Notes under the pieces: model-generated
The model's input: only the letters and a program-made list of their open reading frames with translations
The model's database searches: none
What the model was told of the DNA's origin: nothing
Assembly (NCBI GenBank): GCA_015486145.1
Contig: WFSH01000207.1
Coordinates: forward strand, 1 to 16,662
Source of the DNA: Mesoaciditogaceae bacterium
GTDB lineage: Bacteria; Thermotogota; Thermotogae; Mesoaciditogales; Mesoaciditogaceae
DNA length: 16,662 bases
Reading direction: 5' to 3'
Made by a program: the position numbers and the translations under genes
Shown here: one piece after another, positions 6,352 through 14,508 of the stretch
How the letters are laid out: every line of letters starts with the position of its first letter
Position numbering within the stretch: position 1 is the stretch's first letter

Positions 6352-8115
6352 TTGAATGATGGACCGAACAAGGCGCTCAGTCAATTCACGTTATCAATGT
6401 TAGCGATTCTTGTCGGGATCATAGCTGGTTTTGGAGCAGTAGCATTTAGAATGTTGATTGCCCTGTTTCACAACGCGATGTTTCTTGGAAGCTTTTCCGT
6501 TTTTTACAATGCAAATTTACACACTCCTGCAAGTCCTTGGGGAAAATATGTCATCATCATTCCAGTGTTAGGCGCAATCGGAGTGGCATTTTTGGTTAAA
6601 AACTTTGCGCCAGAAGCGAAAGGTCACGGAGTGCCTGAGGTCATGGATGCCATATATTACAATAAGGGAAAGATCAGGCCAATAGTGGCAGTTATCAAGT
6701 CGGTTGCTTCCGCATTGTCTATTGGAAGTGGAGGTTCAATAGGGCGTGAAGGGCCTATCATACAGATAGGTTCCTCATTTGGATCATCACTTGGTCAAGT
6801 AATAAAAATGCCGGCATGGCAACGCGTAACACTTATAGCGGCCGGAGCGGGAGGCGGAATTGCGGCTACGTTTAACACTCCTATTGGCGGTGTTTTGTTT
6901 GCAATAGAGCTGATGATACCGGAACTCAGTGTGAGAACTTTTATACCGATAGCCATTTCAACTTCAACCGCCACCTTTATAGGCCGTGTGTTTTTTGGAG
7001 TTCACCCTTCCTTCATCATTCCGGCATTTGCCGTGCCATCAGATCAATTAACAAATCCATACAAACTTCCGTTTTACATAGGATTGGGACTAATAATCGG
7101 TTTGGCTTCTGCACTTTTTGTAAAGTCGATATACGGTTTTGAAGATTTTTTTGACAAAATGAAAGGTAACTACTACACGCGCCACATGATTGGGATGCTT
7201 GCTGAAGGTGTTATCATTTACATATTGTTTGTGTATTTTGGACATTATTACGTACAAGGTGTTGGCTATGCGACGATACAGGATATTTTGACTGGTCTTT
7301 TGACAGCTCCCTACCTTTTGTTGTTACTTTTTGGGCTAAAGCTTCTTGCAACTTCTCTCACTCTTGGATCCGGAGCATCTGGAGGGATATTTTCACCTTC
7401 ACTTTTTATGGGAGCCACTCTTGGCAGTTTTTATGGAATACTGTTAAATTGGTTTTTCCCTTCCCTTCACTTTAACCCGGCTTCGTTTGGGGTAGTTGGC
7501 ATGGCAGGAATGATCGCAGGTGGAACGGGAGCAGCCATAACCGCAATAGTCATGATCTTTGAAATGACACGTAACTACAACGTCATAATTCCAATGATAA
7601 TAACTGTTGCCATTTCGGACGGTGTGAGAAGGATTTTGTCGAAAGACAGCATTTACACCAAGAAACTCACCCGTCGAGGACATTTTATTCCCGAAATTTT
7701 TCACATGAATCTTTTACTGGTAAAAAGGGTAAAGGATATAATGGAGAAAAATGTGATTGCGGTACCAGCTTCCGTGACGATCGATCAGTTCTTGAAAGAG
7801 TATGCGAGAAACGGTATATTGAGTTTTATAATTACAGAAGGAAATACGATAGTTGGAGTTGCCACGATGAAATACATACTTCGCCAAGTTGACAGAAGTT
7901 TAAAACTGAGAGATGTGATGAGCAAAAAGTACGTGGTTGTAAAAGAAAATAACATGGTTTTCCACGTTATATCAAAAATGAGAGAAATAAAATGTCCCAC
8001 TGCTCTTGTGACTGTACACGGAAAGTGTGCATCAATTTCAGATGTGGTTGGAGTTGTCACAAAAGAGGAAATAGCGGAGGCCTCCGCTGCCCAAGTGGAG
8101 ATGTTTACACAATAA
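6352..8115 (+). CDS. CLC-family chloride channel/antiporter with tandem CBS domains
   Basis: A 587-residue protein. Residues 10-430 form the CLC membrane domain: GSGGS (125-129) at the selectivity-filter position, GREGP (131-135) with gating Glu133, NTPIGGVLFAIE (175-186), GSGASGGIFSPSLFMGA (339-355), and EMTRNYNVIIPM with Tyr409 at the position of Tyr445 of the E. coli protein. About 460-575 hold two CBS domains (VKDIMEKNVIAVPAS and LRDVMSKKYVVVKEN), which usually bind adenine nucleotides and adjust transport. At the internal proton-glutamate position (Glu203 of E. coli ClcA) this protein has Leu187. That suggests a channel or altered proton coupling, although some transporters lacking this residue still exchange protons. 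It probably moves chloride or another small anion across the inner membrane, and appears to be co-transcribed with the patatin gene. Confidence 0.93.
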   Translation: MNDGPNKALSQFTLSMLAILVGIIAGFGAVAFRMLIALFHNAMFLGSFSVFYNANLHTPASPWGKYVIIIPVLGAIGVAFLVKNFAPEAKGHGVPEVMDAIYYNKGKIRPIVAVIKSVASALSIGSGGSIGREGPIIQIGSSFGSSLGQVIKMPAWQRVTLIAAGAGGGIAATFNTPIGGVLFAIELMIPELSVRTFIPIAISTSTATFIGRVFFGVHPSFIIPAFAVPSDQLTNPYKLPFYIGLGLIIGLASALFVKSIYGFEDFFDKMKGNYYTRHMIGMLAEGVIIYILFVYFGHYYVQGVGYATIQDILTGLLTAPYLLLLLFGLKLLATSLTLGSGASGGIFSPSLFMGATLGSFYGILLNWFFPSLHFNPASFGVVGMAGMIAGGTGAAITAIVMIFEMTRNYNVIIPMIITVAISDGVRRILSKDSIYTKKLTRRGHFIPEIFHMNLLLVKRVKDIMEKNVIAVPASVTIDQFLKEYARNGILSFIITEGNTIVGVATMKYILRQVDRSLKLRDVMSKKYVVVKENNMVFHVISKMREIKCPTALVTVHGKCASISDVVGVVTKEEIAEASAAQVEMFTQ

Positions 8116-8136
8116 GTCGAAAAGCGATGATTCACC

Positions 8137-9348
8137 ATGCGGAATGGGAAAATTGTGCTAATCCTTTTGGCATTTTTGTTGTTGATCAACGTTTTTATCC
8201 TCGCCTCTCCTTGGGCCGTTGTTCTCTCTGGAGGGGGAGCGCGAGGTGCATATGAAGTTGGAGCATTGAAAGCCGTAAAACAACTTGGATTGAACGTCAT
8301 GGGAGTTTATGGCACATCTGTTGGGGCACTGAATGGCGCTTTTTTCGTCCAAAATGATCTTCCGACTTTGTACAAAATATGGCAAAATCTTTCTTTCTCC
8401 AGTGTTATGTCTTTACCGTCTGATTTTTCAACGAATACTTCATATTTTGCTTTTAAAATCGTGAAATACGCGTTGATAAATGGAGGGTTTGACGTTGAAC
8501 CCCTTTACAGCCTTGTGAAGAAGTTCTTGCATGAAAATGAAATCCGTAAATCAAAAATCGATTTTGGACTCGTCACTTTCGATCTTTCCAATTTCACCCC
8601 CGTGGAAATGTACATATCTCAGATACCTAAAGGAAGTCTTGCCAATTTTTTGATGGCGAGTGCCAATTACCCGCTTTTTCAGAGGTGGAGAATCGGGAAA
8701 AATGTTTACATCGACGGAGGTGTTTACGACAACGCCCCGGTGAACATGGCACTGGAAAAGGGATTCAAAAAAATTTTGTTGATAGATGTTTCTGACATTC
8801 CCATATTTTTACCTCATATTCCTGATGGAACGATTTTGAAGATCGTTAAACCTTCCGCTCCTTTGGGAAATGCGCTAGATTTTGTTCCTCAAAAAGAAAA
8901 ACTTTGGGAGAAGATGGGATATCTTGACACCTTAAAAGCGTTTGGAAAATTCGTGGGAAAGTATTATTACATATATCCCGCATCAGAGAATCTCCTCATA
9001 AGTAAAATGCTCAGTTTGAGTCACGATGCACTTGAAAAAGTTGCCGAAACGATCGGCGTAAACGTATCAAATTGCTCAAAAGATTTTGCCGTTTACGAGC
9101 GCATTATTCCAAATGTGTTGAAAATGATCCCTTCAAATTCTTTCACTTCGTTGAACCTTTCGATGTTGGAAATCACGGCGAAATTTCTTGGTATAAACCG
9201 TCTCTCAGCTTACACACAAAAATCGTTGTGTGAACTAATCTCCAAGGCCACTTTTCCATCGCAAAACATTTCGTGGTTTAACTTTAAAAATTCAGATTCA
9301 AAGGTGGCAAAATTTGTTTGGGAAATTTGTAGACTTTCCACAAAATGA
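8137..9348 (+). CDS. Exported patatin-like phospholipase/lipid acyl hydrolase
   Basis: A 403-residue serine hydrolase of the patatin/RssA family. Residues 1-24 look like a signal peptide or anchor (MRNGK, then a hydrophobic run to about 22, with possible cleavage after ILA). The catalytic domain follows immediately: oxyanion loop GGGARG (32-37), nucleophile elbow GTSVG with Ser61, and the catalytic aspartate Asp193 in IDGGVYDNAPV. So the Ser-Asp dyad is complete. The region after about 230 is not familiar to me and is rich in Lys/Phe/Ser. The ATG lies 21 bases after the CLC stop with only a weak ribosome-binding site (AAAAGCGATGAT), so translation may depend on the upstream gene. The role is probably cleavage of acyl esters in membrane lipids on the outer face of the inner membrane or in the periplasm; the substrate is unknown. 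Confidence 0.88.
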   Translation: MRNGKIVLILLAFLLLINVFILASPWAVVLSGGGARGAYEVGALKAVKQLGLNVMGVYGTSVGALNGAFFVQNDLPTLYKIWQNLSFSSVMSLPSDFSTNTSYFAFKIVKYALINGGFDVEPLYSLVKKFLHENEIRKSKIDFGLVTFDLSNFTPVEMYISQIPKGSLANFLMASANYPLFQRWRIGKNVYIDGGVYDNAPVNMALEKGFKKILLIDVSDIPIFLPHIPDGTILKIVKPSAPLGNALDFVPQKEKLWEKMGYLDTLKAFGKFVGKYYYIYPASENLLISKMLSLSHDALEKVAETIGVNVSNCSKDFAVYERIIPNVLKMIPSNSFTSLNLSMLEITAKFLGINRLSAYTQKSLCELISKATFPSQNISWFNFKNSDSKVAKFVWEICRLSTK

Positions 9349-9455
9349 GCCTCGTTTATTTCATCAAAATTCGAGCAAATCGAAGAAAACGCTTCGTAAT
9401 CAAGCATAATCACCTTATTTGACCAATAAACTCTTCTGAACGTTTGAAAATGAAC
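9349..9455. other. Spacer between patatin gene and sugar-operon promoter
   Basis: This short region ends the CLC-patatin unit. The only dyad is a 5-bp CGAAG/CTTCG pair around 9378-9394 without a T-run, so no intrinsic terminator for the upstream operon is visible. No gene is seen. Confidence 0.35.
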
Positions 9456-9484
9456 TTGGTATGTGAAAAGATTTTTGGTATTAT
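9456..9484 (+). promoter_or_regulatory. Sigma70-type promoter of the sugar operon
   Basis: TTGGTA (9456-9461, 4 of 6 matches to TTGACA) and TATTAT (9479-9484, 5 of 6 matches to TATAAT) are separated by the ideal 17 bases. The predicted start, about 7 bases after the -10, falls inside the palindromic operator. The leader to the first ATG would be about 40 bases. Confidence 0.65.
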
Positions 9485-9488
9485 TGAG

Positions 9489-9500
9489 GTAAACGTTTAC
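9489..9500. promoter_or_regulatory. LacI/GalR-family operator palindrome
   Basis: GTAAACGTTTAC is a perfect 12-bp palindrome with the central CG typical of LacI-family operators. It starts 5 bases after the -10 box, so a bound repressor would block initiation. No LacI-family gene is in the window, so the regulator must be encoded elsewhere. The effector is presumably the imported sugar or an intermediate. Confidence 0.75.
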
Positions 9501-9532
9501 TAAGAACTTGCTTTTAGAGGAGGAAACGAGCG

Positions 9533-10960
9533 ATGAACAAAATAAAAGTTGGTATATTGACTTTTTCAGATGGAAGGCCAAAAGTTCACAACGATTTGCT
9601 GGAGACGAACAAAAAGTTTCAGACATTGCTTTCAAAAACCTTAGAATCTACAGGGGAAGTTGAAGTTTTTGAAGCAAAGGAAATCGTATCGAAACCCTCC
9701 GTGGCCAAAAGAGAGGCACTGAGATTACGCGATGCGGGTGCTCAACTGACGATATTCAATTACGCCGTCTGGGCATTTCCACACTTTTCTGTTATCGCGA
9801 GTAAATTTGCACCTGGTCCTTTTCTCCTGTTTGGAAACATAAATCCGCAATATCCTGGGATGGTTGGAATGCTTGCGGCGGCAGGTGCTCTTGATCAGAC
9901 TGGTGTAACTCACCGAAGAATGTGGGGAAACATAGAAGAAAGCAATGTGCTCAAAGATGTCATGGCTTTCATACGTGCGGCAGCAACGTTGAATTCCTTA
10001 AAAGGTCAAAGGTATGGAATAATAGGTGGTAGGCCAATGGGGATGTACACAACCGTTCCCAATGTGGATTTGTGGAACTCCATCTTTGGAATAGACGTTG
10101 AACATGTGGATCAATACGAGGTGATCAGGTTGTCGCGAGAGATTTCCGACTCACGCGCAGAAAATGGATTAAGATGGTTGGAATCTCACGTGAAATCCAT
10201 TCACTACGATGGAAAACAACTCACTCCGGAAAAACTCAAAACACAGATAAAAAGTTATCATGCTGTTCAAAATATTGTTGAGGAGAACGAACTTGATTTT
10301 GCGGGAATAAAAGGGCAGCCAGAATTGACAAACAATTTTGTCACCATGGATATTGCCGAGGCGTTTATGAACGATCCGTACGATTGGGAGGGTGTGCATG
10401 AGCCTTTCGTTTTGGCAACCGAAGCGGATTCAGATGGTGCACTGACGATGCAAATATTCAAACTCATAGCGAAAACCCCTGTACTTTTTGCGGATGTTCG
10501 TCATTATGACAGGCAAGATAATTTTTTTGATCTGTGCAATTCCGGCGAACATGCGACATATTTCGCGGCAAAATCCTTTGATCCCGCTGAAAATTTAAAA
10601 TACGTTGAGTTCTATCCTGAAGGTTTCTACTTTCCTGCAGGAGGCGCGTCGGTAAGACACATTGCCGCACCCGGTCATGTGACACTTGCGAGGCTTGCGA
10701 GAAAAAATGGCAAATATTGGATGGCAATTCTTCCGGCAGAATTCCTTGATTTTGGGGAAGACAAAAATGAAGAAAAAGCCAAAGCCACTCAGGTGGAATG
10801 GCCTCACGCATTTGCGAGGTTACATGTGACTGCTGAAGAGTTTCTTTCCACTTACGATTCCAATCACATTCATGGTGTTTATGGAGACTATGTTGAGGAG
10901 TTGGTCAATTTTTGTAAAGTTGCTGGAATAGATTATAAAGTCTATGGAGGAAATGAATGA
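9533..10960 (+). CDS. L-fucose/L-arabinose isomerase-fold sugar isomerase
   Basis: A 475-residue protein of the FucI/AraA ketol isomerase superfamily, which interconverts aldoses and ketoses with a divalent metal. The family metal ligands appear to be Glu297 (LATEADSDGALTMQ), Asp321 (LFADVRHYD) and His445 (DSNHIHGVYGD). The N-terminal Rossmann-like domain begins KVGILTFSDGRPKVH, and GQPELTNNFVT (261-271) resembles the substrate-contacting region of the family. It is shorter than FucI (about 590) and close to AraA in length, so it is neither canonical enzyme with certainty. GAGGAGG (9517-9523) precedes the ATG by 9 bases. It is the first gene behind the LacI-type operator and ends in an ATGA overlap with the kinase, which should act on its ketose product. 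Confidence 0.85.
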   Translation: MNKIKVGILTFSDGRPKVHNDLLETNKKFQTLLSKTLESTGEVEVFEAKEIVSKPSVAKREALRLRDAGAQLTIFNYAVWAFPHFSVIASKFAPGPFLLFGNINPQYPGMVGMLAAAGALDQTGVTHRRMWGNIEESNVLKDVMAFIRAAATLNSLKGQRYGIIGGRPMGMYTTVPNVDLWNSIFGIDVEHVDQYEVIRLSREISDSRAENGLRWLESHVKSIHYDGKQLTPEKLKTQIKSYHAVQNIVEENELDFAGIKGQPELTNNFVTMDIAEAFMNDPYDWEGVHEPFVLATEADSDGALTMQIFKLIAKTPVLFADVRHYDRQDNFFDLCNSGEHATYFAAKSFDPAENLKYVEFYPEGFYFPAGGASVRHIAAPGHVTLARLARKNGKYWMAILPAEFLDFGEDKNEEKAKATQVEWPHAFARLHVTAEEFLSTYDSNHIHGVYGDYVEELVNFCKVAGIDYKVYGGNE

Positions 10961-12297
10961 GATATTTTCTCGGGGTTGATGTAGGGACAAGTTCCACGAA
11001 AGCTGTAATTGCCGATGAAAATGCGAAAATATTGGCTCAAGCTAAATCTCAAAATTACAAGGTTGAAATGCCACACCCAATGTGGGCGCAGCAGAGCGCT
11101 GATGTGTGGATGAAGGGATTCCTTGAGGCGGCTAAAAAAGTGGTGGAAGATTCCAACGTTAAAAAGATAGAAGCCGTGTGTATCAGTGGACTGTATGGTG
11201 GAAGCGGTGTGCCGCTCGACGATCATTTTGAACCTTTAGGCCCAGCTCTAATATGGATGGATAAGCGTGCAACGGAAGAAACTGAATGGATCAAAGAAAA
11301 TGTGGACATTGATAAACTTTTCAAAATCACGGGAAACTACGTTGATCCGTACTTTGGATTCACAAAAATACTTTGGTTAAAGCGTCATCACCCTGATTGG
11401 AAAAAGTTTAATCTATTACTTTCCCCAAAAGACTACGTGATTTTCAAACTCACGGGGGAAATTGCCACAGACTACTCTTCGGCTGGTAACATTGGAGGGA
11501 TCTTTAATTTGAAAAAGAGAATATGGTCGAACGAGATGTTGGATATTTTTGGATTACCATCTCATCTTTTTCCAGAGAGAATTTTACCCTCTAACGCCAT
11601 TGTTGGAAAGTTAGGTACAGAATTTGCATCACTCATAGGTCTTGAATCCGGCACACCAGTGGTTTGTGGAGGAATAGATGCGGCGGTTGCAACGTATGCA
11701 GCTGGTGTGGAGAAAACCGGACAGCACGTGGCTATGATAGGTACTTCCATGTGTTGGGGAACGATTCACGATGGGAAATATCTTACACCTAAAATGGTGA
11801 ATATGCCTTATGTTATAGATCCTGATCACCACGTGTATTCGTTTGGAGGCGCAACAACTGCTGGAGCGATCATCGAATGGTTTAAGAGAGAAATGGCATC
11901 TGATAAGACGTTGGAAGAGTTGGAAGCTGAAGCTAAAAAGGTACCTTTTGGTTCTGAGGGGGTAACTGTGGAGCCATATTTTATGGGTGAGAGGGCGCCG
12001 ATTTGGAATGCGAACCTTAGAGGTGCGATAAAGGGTTTAACACTTTCTCACACACGTGCCCATGTTTACAGAGCTTTTTTGGAGTCGATAGCAAACTCTT
12101 TGAAATTGAACGTGGAGGTGGCAAGGAAGAGTGGTATACCCCTAAACGATGAAATTTTTATCGTTGGTGGTGCAACAAACAGCAAACTGTGGTTGGAAAT
12201 CATATCGCAAACACTTGGTATGAAAGTCAAAACTTTGGATTCTTCGTTGGATGCGCCAATAGGCGATGTGAAATTGGCGATCAAAAGGGAGATGTAA
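10957..12297 (+). CDS. FGGY-family carbohydrate kinase (xylulokinase-like), short C-terminus
   Basis: A 446-residue sugar kinase of the FGGY family. It has DVGTSSTK (8-15, phosphate loop), WMDKR (100-104), GGIDAA with the likely catalytic Asp241, IGTSMCWG (261-268), PYFMGERAPIW (340-350) and the nucleotide-site motif GGATNSKLW (404-412). XylB-like relatives usually run to about 490-500 residues. Here the protein stops right after APIGDVKLAIKREM, where the family normally continues for roughly 50 residues of C-terminal helices. The next gene begins 3 bases later, so the missing tail is either a lineage feature or an old deletion; no other frame restores it. GGAGG (10946-10950) lies 6 bases before the ATG, which overlaps the isomerase stop. 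It should phosphorylate the ketose made by the isomerase with ATP; the sugar is not identifiable. Confidence 0.87.
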   Translation: MRYFLGVDVGTSSTKAVIADENAKILAQAKSQNYKVEMPHPMWAQQSADVWMKGFLEAAKKVVEDSNVKKIEAVCISGLYGGSGVPLDDHFEPLGPALIWMDKRATEETEWIKENVDIDKLFKITGNYVDPYFGFTKILWLKRHHPDWKKFNLLLSPKDYVIFKLTGEIATDYSSAGNIGGIFNLKKRIWSNEMLDIFGLPSHLFPERILPSNAIVGKLGTEFASLIGLESGTPVVCGGIDAAVATYAAGVEKTGQHVAMIGTSMCWGTIHDGKYLTPKMVNMPYVIDPDHHVYSFGGATTAGAIIEWFKREMASDKTLEELEAEAKKVPFGSEGVTVEPYFMGERAPIWNANLRGAIKGLTLSHTRAHVYRAFLESIANSLKLNVEVARKSGIPLNDEIFIVGGATNSKLWLEIISQTLGMKVKTLDSSLDAPIGDVKLAIKREM

Positions 12298-12300
12298 AAA

Positions 12301-13197
12301 ATGCTTCAAGGAGTAATAGCGGCTCACCTAACGTTGTTCAAAGACGGGAAATTGGATTACGAAGAAACAGAGAAATACTTCGATTTTTTACGTCAAAAAA
12401 ACGTGAATGGTGTATTTGCATGTGGAACAACATCAGAAGGACTTCTAATGTCAACAGAAGAAAGAGAGGATATTTTCAGAATTTCCAAGTCTGTAGTTGG
12501 TAAAAATGTGAAGGTCATCGCCAATTGTAGTAGTTTGAGAATTGAAGAAACGAAAATGCTTATATCTGCCGCCAAAAAAGCCGGTGACGATGCAATTGCG
12601 ATTTTACCACCTTTGTACTATAGGGTCTCTGAAGAGGAAATGTTGAATTACTTTTCTGAAGTTATGCGATTCACTTCAGATATGCCCGTTTACATTTACA
12701 ACATTCCATCATTGGCGGTTAACGCGGTAAATGCGAATATTGCTTACAAACTTTTAAAGAACTTTGATAATTTCTCCGGTATGAAAGACAGCAGTGGTGA
12801 CTTTGGAGCAATAACCAAATTGGTGGAATTGAAAAGAGAGTTCCAAAGATTTGAAATAGCCGTGGGTTTTGATAGGGCATTTTTGTCTTGTTTGATGGCT
12901 GGTGTGGATGGAACTGTTAGTGGGCCAGCTGCGGTTTTTCCAGAACCTTTTGTGAAAGTTTATGAGCTTTTCAGAGCAAAGAAGTTTGAGGAAGCTCGGT
13001 TGGCACAAGAAAAACTCATAGAAATATCATCGTCAATCGGAGAAGGGTACAGCATACCTATTTTGAAAGAAGCTTTAAAATTAAGAGGCTTTGGAAATGG
13101 TACAGTAAGACTGCCACTTCTCCAGGCGGATGAAGGAAATTTGAGACAGCTCATCGTTAAAAATGAAGAGGAGATCGAAAAGATCTTTTCTTCATAA
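12301..13197 (+). CDS. DapA/NanA-superfamily aldolase, N-acetylneuraminate-lyase-like
   Basis: A 298-residue TIM-barrel class I aldolase. Schiff-base Lys162 sits in GMKDSSGD, catalytic Tyr133 in YIYNIP, and the carboxylate-binding loop is GTTSEG (42-47), with GVDGTVSGPA (201-210) later in the barrel. It lacks the Gly-Arg-Thr that follows YN.P in dihydrodipicolinate synthase, and its YNIPSLAVN resembles the YNIPALSG of N-acetylneuraminate lyase. A sugar-acid or sialic-acid-type pyruvate aldolase, or a related dehydratase, is therefore more likely than DapA. GGGAGAT (12287-12293) lies 7 bases before the ATG, inside the end of the kinase gene. Being in an operon with an isomerase, a kinase and a sugar transporter supports a catabolic role; the substrate is unknown. 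Confidence 0.85.
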   Translation: MLQGVIAAHLTLFKDGKLDYEETEKYFDFLRQKNVNGVFACGTTSEGLLMSTEEREDIFRISKSVVGKNVKVIANCSSLRIEETKMLISAAKKAGDDAIAILPPLYYRVSEEEMLNYFSEVMRFTSDMPVYIYNIPSLAVNAVNANIAYKLLKNFDNFSGMKDSSGDFGAITKLVELKREFQRFEIAVGFDRAFLSCLMAGVDGTVSGPAAVFPEPFVKVYELFRAKKFEEARLAQEKLIEISSSIGEGYSIPILKEALKLRGFGNGTVRLPLLQADEGNLRQLIVKNEEEIEKIFSS

Positions 13198-13219
13198 AAA
13201 ATAGAAGGAGGGATTTTTG

Positions 13220-14494
13220 ATGAAATTCAAATCGGTGTTACTCGTTGCCATTGCCACAGTGATCTTTGGCACTCTATTGATGGCGCAGCCTTTGCAGCTT
13301 GCCTTTTGGGGTGGTTGGACGGGGCCAGATGGTAACGTAATGCGTCAATTGGTCGCGGAGTACAATTCCACTCACCCCGACGTGCACGTAACTTTGACAA
13401 CTATGCAGTGGACGCCACTTTTCACGAAGTTTTTGATCGCTTCGAGAGGTGGACAGTCACCAAACATCCTTGCAATGCACGGACCTGATGTGCCTGAATT
13501 CGCTTCTTACGGTCTTCTCACACCACTTGGAAGTGTTATAAAAGCGGCGGGATTCAAAGCATCTCAGTTCGCTACCGCAGCGTGGAATGGAACTTTTTAC
13601 AAAGGGAAACAGTACGCTTTCCCACTTGATCTACATCTGAACTCTATATATTACAATCGCAAACTTTTTGAGAAAGCTGGACTAACTCCTCCAACTGGAT
13701 GGATAACCGGAAAAGAATTTTTAAATATGGCCATCAAACTTACGATTGACAAAAATGGGAAGCATCCTGGCCAACCCGGATTTGATCCAAACAACATCGT
13801 TCAATACGGTATCGCACTTTATTCACTGAATTGGCATGGTTTCCTTGAATGGTATGAACTACTTCGCCAACAGGGATATAATTTTCTCAATCCCTCAATG
13901 ACAAAAGTTGGATATCCATTGAAAGCTGGAGAAAGAGCTTGGAAATGGCTTCAGGATCTGTTCTTCAAATATCACGTTGCCCCGATAGGTGCAAACAGCC
14001 CACTTCAGGATTTTCTAATAGGAAAAACTGCCATGCTTGAAGATGGTCCGTGGGAAATACCCGCAATGAAAGCTCAGAAGGGCCTTCAGTGGGGAACTTT
14101 CCCGATCCCACAGGTTTTCCAACACAAAGCCGTTTGGGGAAGTGGCCACGTTCTAACGATACCTATTCGTCAAGACCAAAAACACATGAAAGCGGCTGAG
14201 GCATTCGTAACGTGGTTGGTGAAACACTCAGAAAAATGGGCACTTTCTGGAAACATACCTGCTTACAACACCGCAAGAAAATTTGCCTACTCACTTCCAG
14301 GACGTACCGGATTCCTTGCCGGGGCGCCTTATGAAGCGATGCTTCCGAGAATTCCGAAAGAATCAGAAGTATTTTCATCTGCTTCTGTAAGCCCCATAGT
14401 TGTTGCTGGTCAAGATATTCTTGTTAGGGACAAGGCAATATTGCCAGTTATGAAATGGATGAATGAGCAGATAAACGCTATTCTCGGTCGATAG
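13220..14494 (+). CDS. ABC sugar transporter substrate-binding protein
   Basis: A 424-residue family 1 extracellular solute-binding protein (MalE/UgpB type). The N-terminus MKFKSVLLVAIATVIFGTLLMA is a signal peptide, probably cut before QPLQLAFWGGW. There is no lipobox cysteine, so the protein is periplasmic and soluble rather than a lipoprotein. Typical features are LAFWGGWTGPDGN at the start of the mature protein, the aromatic-rich YAFPLDLHLNSIYYNRKLFEKAG, and AMLEDGPWEIPAM. I chose the ATG at 13220, about 8 bases after AGAAGGAGGGA; a TTG one codon earlier is the alternative. It follows the aldolase by 22 bases and is separated from the first permease by a strong stem-loop. It captures the substrate of the operon, probably an oligosaccharide or sugar. 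Confidence 0.93.
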   Translation: MKFKSVLLVAIATVIFGTLLMAQPLQLAFWGGWTGPDGNVMRQLVAEYNSTHPDVHVTLTTMQWTPLFTKFLIASRGGQSPNILAMHGPDVPEFASYGLLTPLGSVIKAAGFKASQFATAAWNGTFYKGKQYAFPLDLHLNSIYYNRKLFEKAGLTPPTGWITGKEFLNMAIKLTIDKNGKHPGQPGFDPNNIVQYGIALYSLNWHGFLEWYELLRQQGYNFLNPSMTKVGYPLKAGERAWKWLQDLFFKYHVAPIGANSPLQDFLIGKTAMLEDGPWEIPAMKAQKGLQWGTFPIPQVFQHKAVWGSGHVLTIPIRQDQKHMKAAEAFVTWLVKHSEKWALSGNIPAYNTARKFAYSLPGRTGFLAGAPYEAMLPRIPKESEVFSSASVSPIVVAGQDILVRDKAILPVMKWMNEQINAILGR

Positions 14495-14508
14495 TTTTTC
14501 GCATTGTT

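Noticed and set aside
7785..8300. 171-codon minus-strand frame opposite the CLC end and patatin start
   Set aside because: The opposite strand carries two well-recognised proteins; this frame has no known motif.
9378..9394. CGAAG/CTTCG dyad as a terminator for the CLC-patatin operon
   Set aside because: Only 5 bp of stem and no following T-run.
9210..9635. 141-codon minus-strand frame across the sugar-operon promoter
   Set aside because: It lies opposite the patatin end and isomerase start, and its composition (Ser/Phe/Cys-rich) looks like an antisense shadow.
12189..12503. Plus-strand frame spanning the kinase-aldolase junction as a possible kinase extension
   Set aside because: Its translation past the kinase stop does not resemble the FGGY C-terminal helices and it runs through the aldolase coding region.
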